Assembly (NCBI GenBank): GCA_025464925.1
Contig: JAODMS010000149.1
Location: forward strand, 1 to 18,855
Direction of reading: 5' to 3'
Source: Arthrobacter sp.
GTDB lineage: Bacteria > Actinomycetota > Actinomycetes > Actinomycetales > Micrococcaceae
DNA length: 18,855 bases
The translations under genes and the position numbers were made by a program. The notes beneath the pieces were generated by a model, which saw nothing but the letters and a program-made list of their open reading frames with translations, did no database searches and was not told the DNA's origin. Below, one piece after another: positions 15,779 through 18,855 of this stretch (its first letter is position 1; each line of letters opens with the position of its first letter).

Positions 15779-17251
15779 TCAGTTGTGCTTGAGGCTCCAG
15801 CTCGCTCCGTCGGGGCCGTCCTCGACGACGATGCCGGCTGCGGCGAGGGTGTCCCGGATGGCGTCGGACGCGGCCCAGTCCTTGCCCGCCCGGGCCTCTG
15901 CCCGGGCGGCGAGTTGCGCCTCGACCAGGACACCCAGGGCGGTGTCGGCCTGCTCGTCGGCCACCGTCGTCGCGGTGTCATTAAGGCCAAGGACATTCAG
16001 CATTCCGGTAACGCTGGCGAGTGCCTGGCGGGCGACGTCCAGGTCTCCGTCTGTGAGGGCGGTGTTGCCGGCACGGACGGTGTCGTGGAGCGCTGCCAGC
16101 GCCTGCGGAACGTTGAGATCGTCATCCATGGCCGCGGCGAAGGCGACCGGCACTCCGCCGTCACGGCCGGGGGCGGTGTCGCCGCCGGACCCGCCGCTTC
16201 CGGCGCCTGAGATGGCACGGGCGGCGCGGCTGAGGAAGCCGTCGATTCGTTCCACGGCGGCCGCGGCCTCCTGCAGGGAGGTGGGCTGGTAATCCAGCAC
16301 CGAGCGGTACTGCGCCTGACCGAGGTAGTACCGGACCACCCGCGGCGGGGCGAGTTCCAGCATCTCTGACGGACTGACGGTGTTTCCGAGGGATTTGGAC
16401 ATCTTTTCACCCGCGTAGGTGACCATGCCGTTGTGCATCCAGAAGTTTGCGAAGCCGTGGCCGGCGGCCTGCGATTGAGCCATTTCGTTCTCGTGGTGGG
16501 GGAAGCGCAAATCCAGCCCGCCGCCGTGGATGTCGAACTCGGGGCCGAGGTATTTGGTGACCATCGCGGAGCACTCAAGATGCCAGCCCGGGCGGCCGGC
16601 GCCCCAGGGCGAATCCCAGCTCGCCGACGTCGGCTCTCCTTCCTTGTGGCCCTTCCACAGTGCAAAGTCCCGGGGGTCCTTTTTGCCGCGCGGGTCAGCG
16701 TCGCTGGCTCCTTGCATGTCATCGAGCTTCTGGCGCGTCAGCGAGCCGTATTTATTCCAGGAGCGCACGTCGAAGTAGACGTCGCCGGAACCATCGAGAG
16801 CCGGATAGGCGTGCCCGCGGTCGATTAACTCCCGGATGAGGGTGTGCATTTCCGGGATGTGACCGGTAGCGCGCGGCTCGTACGTCGGGCGGGACACGCC
16901 GAGCGTGTCGTAGGCCTTGAGGAATTCCTGCTCGAAGCGGTAGGCCAGTGCCCACCACTCCTCGCTGCGGACGGCTCCCGGCTCGTCCTCGAAGTCCGGT
17001 TCAAAGGAGGCGGCGGACTTGGCCAGGATCTTGTCGTCAATGTCCGTGACATTCCGGACGCTGGTGACGCGGTAGCCGCGGTACTGCAGCCAGCGGGTGA
17101 GCTGGTCGAAGGCGATCGCGGAGCGGATGTGCCCGACATGCGGCATGCCCTGCACCGTGGCGCCGCAGTAGTAGAGGCTCACCTGGCCCGGTACCAGGGG
17201 GATGAAATTCCGGACTTCGGCGGATGCTGTGTCGTAAAAGCGCAGGGTCAC
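15779..17251 (-). CDS. cysS: Cysteine--tRNA ligase
   Basis: This 490-residue class I aminoacyl-tRNA synthetase charges tRNA-Cys. The HIGH-type motif HVGH is at 38-41 and the KMSKS motif at 283-287. The cysteine-selective zinc ligands fit Cys29 (YYCGATV), Cys227 (WHLECSAM), His252 and Glu254 or Glu256 (PHHENEMA). A DALR-type tRNA-binding helical region follows, interrupted near 346-362 by a Gly/Ser/Asp-rich stretch. The length is normal. The start is GTG 17251. GGAG sits only 2 nt before it, too close for a typical ribosome-binding site, while TAATCT ends 6 nt upstream, suggesting a leaderless transcript starting here. It lies downstream of ispF and the small lipoprotein gene, and upstream of rlmB. 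Confidence 0.96.
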   Translation of the reverse strand: MTLRFYDTASAEVRNFIPLVPGQVSLYYCGATVQGMPHVGHIRSAIAFDQLTRWLQYRGYRVTSVRNVTDIDDKILAKSAASFEPDFEDEPGAVRSEEWWALAYRFEQEFLKAYDTLGVSRPTYEPRATGHIPEMHTLIRELIDRGHAYPALDGSGDVYFDVRSWNKYGSLTRQKLDDMQGASDADPRGKKDPRDFALWKGHKEGEPTSASWDSPWGAGRPGWHLECSAMVTKYLGPEFDIHGGGLDLRFPHHENEMAQSQAAGHGFANFWMHNGMVTYAGEKMSKSLGNTVSPSEMLELAPPRVVRYYLGQAQYRSVLDYQPTSLQEAAAAVERIDGFLSRAARAISGAGSGGSGGDTAPGRDGGVPVAFAAAMDDDLNVPQALAALHDTVRAGNTALTDGDLDVARQALASVTGMLNVLGLNDTATTVADEQADTALGVLVEAQLAARAEARAGKDWAASDAIRDTLAAAGIVVEDGPDGASWSLKHN

Positions 17252-17257
17252 CGCTCC

Positions 17258-17263
17258 AGATTA
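17258..17263 (-). promoter_or_regulatory. Putative cysS -10 element (leaderless)
   Basis: On the minus strand TAATCT fits TANNNT and lies 6 nt before the cysS GTG at 17251. The only Shine-Dalgarno-like string, GGAG, is 2 nt from the start codon. No clear -35 was found at 17-18 bp, so the call is tentative. Confidence 0.35.
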
Positions 17264-17304
17264 GCCGATGGGCCCTCGAGCCCTTACTGCGGCTGCCCTT
17301 GCCT

Positions 17305-17324
17305 GAGGCTCCGGCATCAGCCTC
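17305..17324 (-). terminator. Possible terminator after the lipoprotein gene
   Basis: GAGGCT (17305-17310) and AGCCTC (17319-17324) form a 6-bp stem with an 8-nt loop directly after the lipoprotein stop codon. There is no U-tract. It could separate the ispDF-lipoprotein transcript from cysS, which has its own candidate -10. Confidence 0.3.
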
Positions 17325-17325
17325 C

Positions 17326-17676
17326 CTACTTGCAGTACTGGCCGATCTTGTTCATCTGTTCGGTGAGCTGGGCGGTTTGCTCGGCGGTCTTGGTGGCGTT
17401 GGGAGTGCCCCCTACCTGTGTCATCACGTCCGCCATCTTCTGAATCGGATCCGCCACCTCGGGAGCCACCTTGTCGGCGACTTCCTGGTAGTGCTTGGCG
17501 ATCTGGCCTGCTTGCTCCTGCGGGGTCCCGCTGGGCACGAAGGTGTCCCCGCTGAGGAACTTGCAGCTTTCGTCGACACTCATCCGCGGCGCCGTCGAGG
17601 CAGTCGATGGTCCGGCACCGGCGCAGCCCGACGTCAGGATTCCTGCCAAAAGGACGATGGCGGGGAACTTTTTCAC
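17326..17676 (-). CDS. Small putative lipoprotein, function unknown
   Basis: This 116-residue protein is not recognised. A signal peptide is clear: KK at 2-3, a hydrophobic core (PAIVLLAGIL, 5-14) and TSGC at 15-18. Cys18 is a likely lipidation site, although Thr at -3 departs from the usual Leu/Val/Ile of the lipobox. A short Ser/Thr/Ala/Pro linker follows, then a mostly helical domain with two further cysteines, one in DESCKF (about 38) and one near the end in QYCK (115), which could form a disulfide. The start is GTG, with AGGAG 5 nt upstream. It lies between ispF and cysS, genes that are usually adjacent in actinobacteria, so it looks like a lineage-specific insertion into a conserved array. 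The function cannot be inferred from context. Confidence 0.8.
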   Translation of the reverse strand: MKKFPAIVLLAGILTSGCAGAGPSTASTAPRMSVDESCKFLSGDTFVPSGTPQEQAGQIAKHYQEVADKVAPEVADPIQKMADVMTQVGGTPNATKTAEQTAQLTEQMNKIGQYCK

Positions 17677-17741
17677 GGTGTCTCCTGATGCTTCGGGAAG
17701 GGGTTGTCCCGTTAATCGTAAGTGACCCGCGCCACGCCTCC

Positions 17742-18278
17742 TTAGCCGAGAAGATAAACGAGCGCTGTTGCCACGGCCGAGATGCCCTCGCCCCGGCCGG
17801 TGAATCCGAGCCCGTCGCTCGTGGTGGCCGAGACGCTTACCGGCGCACCCGCGGCGCTGCTGAGGACCCGCTGGGACTCCTCCCGGCGGGGGCCGAACTT
17901 GGGCCGGTTGGCCACGAATTGCACGGCGATGTTTCCAATCTCGAATCCTTCGGCACGGACGATCCGGGCGGCCTCAGCCAACAACGTCACCCCCGATGCC
18001 CCGGCGTATTCCGGCCGGTCGGTGCCGAAGTGCGTGCCCAGGTCCCCGATTCCGCAGGCGGAGAAAAGCGCGTCGGCCGCGGCGTGCGCCACGGGGTCGC
18101 CGTCGGAGTGGCCGGCGAGTCCGCGCTCGCCTTCCCAGAACAGGCCACCGAGCCACAGGGGCTGCGGTTCGTGCCCGGCGGCGTAGGCATGGACATCGAT
18201 GCCGATCCCCGTCCGGGGGATGACGGGCATGCCTATCCGGGCCGGGTTGTTCTCGGGTGCACCATCGAAGCCAGCCAT
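17742..18278 (-). CDS. ispF: 2-C-methyl-D-erythritol 2,4-cyclodiphosphate synthase
   Basis: This 178-residue enzyme converts CDP-methylerythritol 2-phosphate to methylerythritol cyclodiphosphate and CMP in the MEP isoprenoid pathway. The metal ligands are visible: GIDVHAY (Asp28, His30) and [12 protein letters not shown] (His65), with GHSDGD at 56-61 and the C-terminal [14 protein letters not shown] signature. The first 18 or so residues extend beyond most homologues, whose N-terminus corresponds to RTGIGIDVH. An internal Met17 could be the start, but ATG 18278 has AAGG 6 nt upstream and lies 2 bp after the ispD stop, implying translational coupling. The start is therefore likely but not certain. 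The protein normally forms a trimer. Confidence 0.95.
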   Translation of the reverse strand: MAGFDGAPENNPARIGMPVIPRTGIGIDVHAYAAGHEPQPLWLGGLFWEGERGLAGHSDGDPVAHAAADALFSACGIGDLGTHFGTDRPEYAGASGVTLLAEAARIVRAEGFEIGNIAVQFVANRPKFGPRREESQRVLSSAAGAPVSVSATTSDGLGFTGRGEGISAVATALVYLLG

Positions 18279-18280
18279 GC

Positions 18281-18855
18281 TCAGCCTTCCACCCAGCGGG
18301 CGCCCAGTGGCCCTTCGAGGAGACCCTCGGCAATGATCAGGTCCAGGGGCGTGGTGATTTTAAGCGACTGGCTGGCACCGCGGACGGCGTGGACGGGGAC
18401 GCCCAGCAGCTCGACCAGCATGGCATCGTCCGTGACGGCGGCAGCCCGGACGGCGTCGAACCCGGCGGCAGCCTCGTGGGCGCGTTTGAGGGTGGCAAAC
18501 CCAAAACCCTGCGGCGTCTGCACGGCCCGGAGCGTCTCCCGGGGCGCGGTTCCGGTAACCAGCTCCGGGGCGACCGCCGCGCCGTCGCCGGTGGTGGGCT
18601 GCACGGTCTTGACGGTGTCGACCACGGGCATGACGGGAATCACGGCCACCGCTCCTGCGGCGAGTGCCTCGGCCACCCGGTGAAAGACGCACTCCGGCGT
18701 CAGGGCGCGGGCTGCGTCGTGGACCAGGACGGCAGCCGTGCCCGGAAGCAGCGCGGACATCGCTGCGCGGACGGACTCAGCGCGGCTGGCCCCGCCGTCC
18801 ACGACCGTCACGACCGGAGGTGCTCGCCCTGCCCGGCGGTGGCGTCCAGGCCGTG
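18281..18855 (-). CDS. ispD: 2-C-methyl-D-erythritol 4-phosphate cytidylyltransferase (partial, N-terminus outside window)
   Basis: The frame is open to the window edge and codes for about 191 C-terminal residues. The enzyme joins CTP and methylerythritol 4-phosphate in the MEP pathway, two steps before IspF. Visible motifs are [20 protein letters not shown] (nucleotide and substrate site), [21 protein letters not shown] and the C-terminal [16 protein letters not shown]. The N-terminal nucleotide-binding loop is missing because the sequence ends. A GTG at 18811 is in frame but would delete the N-terminal part of the fold, so it is not the true start. The ispD-ispF order with a 2-bp gap is typical of actinobacteria, where carD often lies upstream. 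Confidence 0.93.
   Translation of the reverse strand, partial: RPGRHRRAGRAPPVVTVVDGGASRAESVRAAMSALLPGTAAVLVHDAARALTPECVFHRVAEALAAGAVAVIPVMPVVDTVKTVQPTTGDGAAVAPELVTGTAPRETLRAVQTPQGFGFATLKRAHEAAAGFDAVRAAAVTDDAMLVELLGVPVHAVRGASQSLKITTPLDLIIAEGLLEGPLGARWVEG

Noticed and set aside
15655..15996. N-terminal extension of the rlmB frame into cysS
   Set aside because: The extra 114 codons overlap the end of cysS and match nothing known. ATG 15654 has a Shine-Dalgarno and gives normal length.
17715..17720. TACGAT (minus strand) as a possible promoter -10 for the lipoprotein gene
   Set aside because: It fits TANNNT, but the -35 position reads AAGGAG and the gene could equally be transcribed from ispDF. 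Evidence is insufficient.
17742..18855. IspDF bifunctional fusion, as found in some proteobacteria
   Set aside because: A clear TGA stop ends ispD at 18281-18283 and a separate ATG starts ispF at 18278, so these are two genes.

Overview
The window is high-GC actinobacterial DNA. The gene content, the protein sequences and the pre-rRNA leader at the left edge fit the Micrococcaceae (Arthrobacter, Pseudarthrobacter or Paenarthrobacter). No taxonomic search was run, so this rests on recognised families and gene order.

Layout. Bases 1-145 hold the promoter and leader of an rRNA operon that runs leftward out of the window; the 16S gene itself is not included. A perfect 15-bp hairpin (274-308) separates it from the next unit. 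Bases 348-7919 are a tight three-gene minus-strand operon, glgE > treS > mak-glgB, which is the GlgE pathway from trehalose to alpha-glucan. The maltokinase and the branching enzyme are fused into one polypeptide of about 1,231 residues. Divergent from it is glgP (8058-10676, +). A hairpin terminator follows, then a minus-strand pair of glgX (11139-13253) and an orphan barstar-family gene (10723-11079). A C-N hydrolase gene (13369-14187, +) diverges from glgX. Bases 14188-14667 are non-coding and carry two inverted copies of an 82-bp repeat and a terminator hairpin. The right part is a conserved housekeeping array on the minus strand: ispD (cut by the window edge) > ispF > a small putative lipoprotein gene > cysS > rlmB.

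How the genes work together. TreS interconverts trehalose and maltose. Maltokinase makes maltose 1-phosphate and GlgE transfers maltosyl units onto linear alpha-1,4-glucan. GlgB adds the alpha-1,6 branches. GlgP and GlgX degrade the product by phosphorolysis and debranching. Synthesis and breakdown therefore sit side by side, and the divergent 7920-8057 interval separates the synthetic operon from glgP. No glgC, glgA or glgM is present in the window.

Points of interest are: the Mak-GlgB fusion, which keeps a good ribosome-binding site and ATG at its internal junction; TANNNT -10 elements 6-7 nt upstream of the starts of glgE, glgP, glgX and cysS, suggesting leaderless mRNAs; the barstar gene without a barnase; the inverted repeat element; and a small secreted protein inserted in the ispF-cysS interval. 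I found no convincing new multi-gene system (defence, phage or CRISPR).
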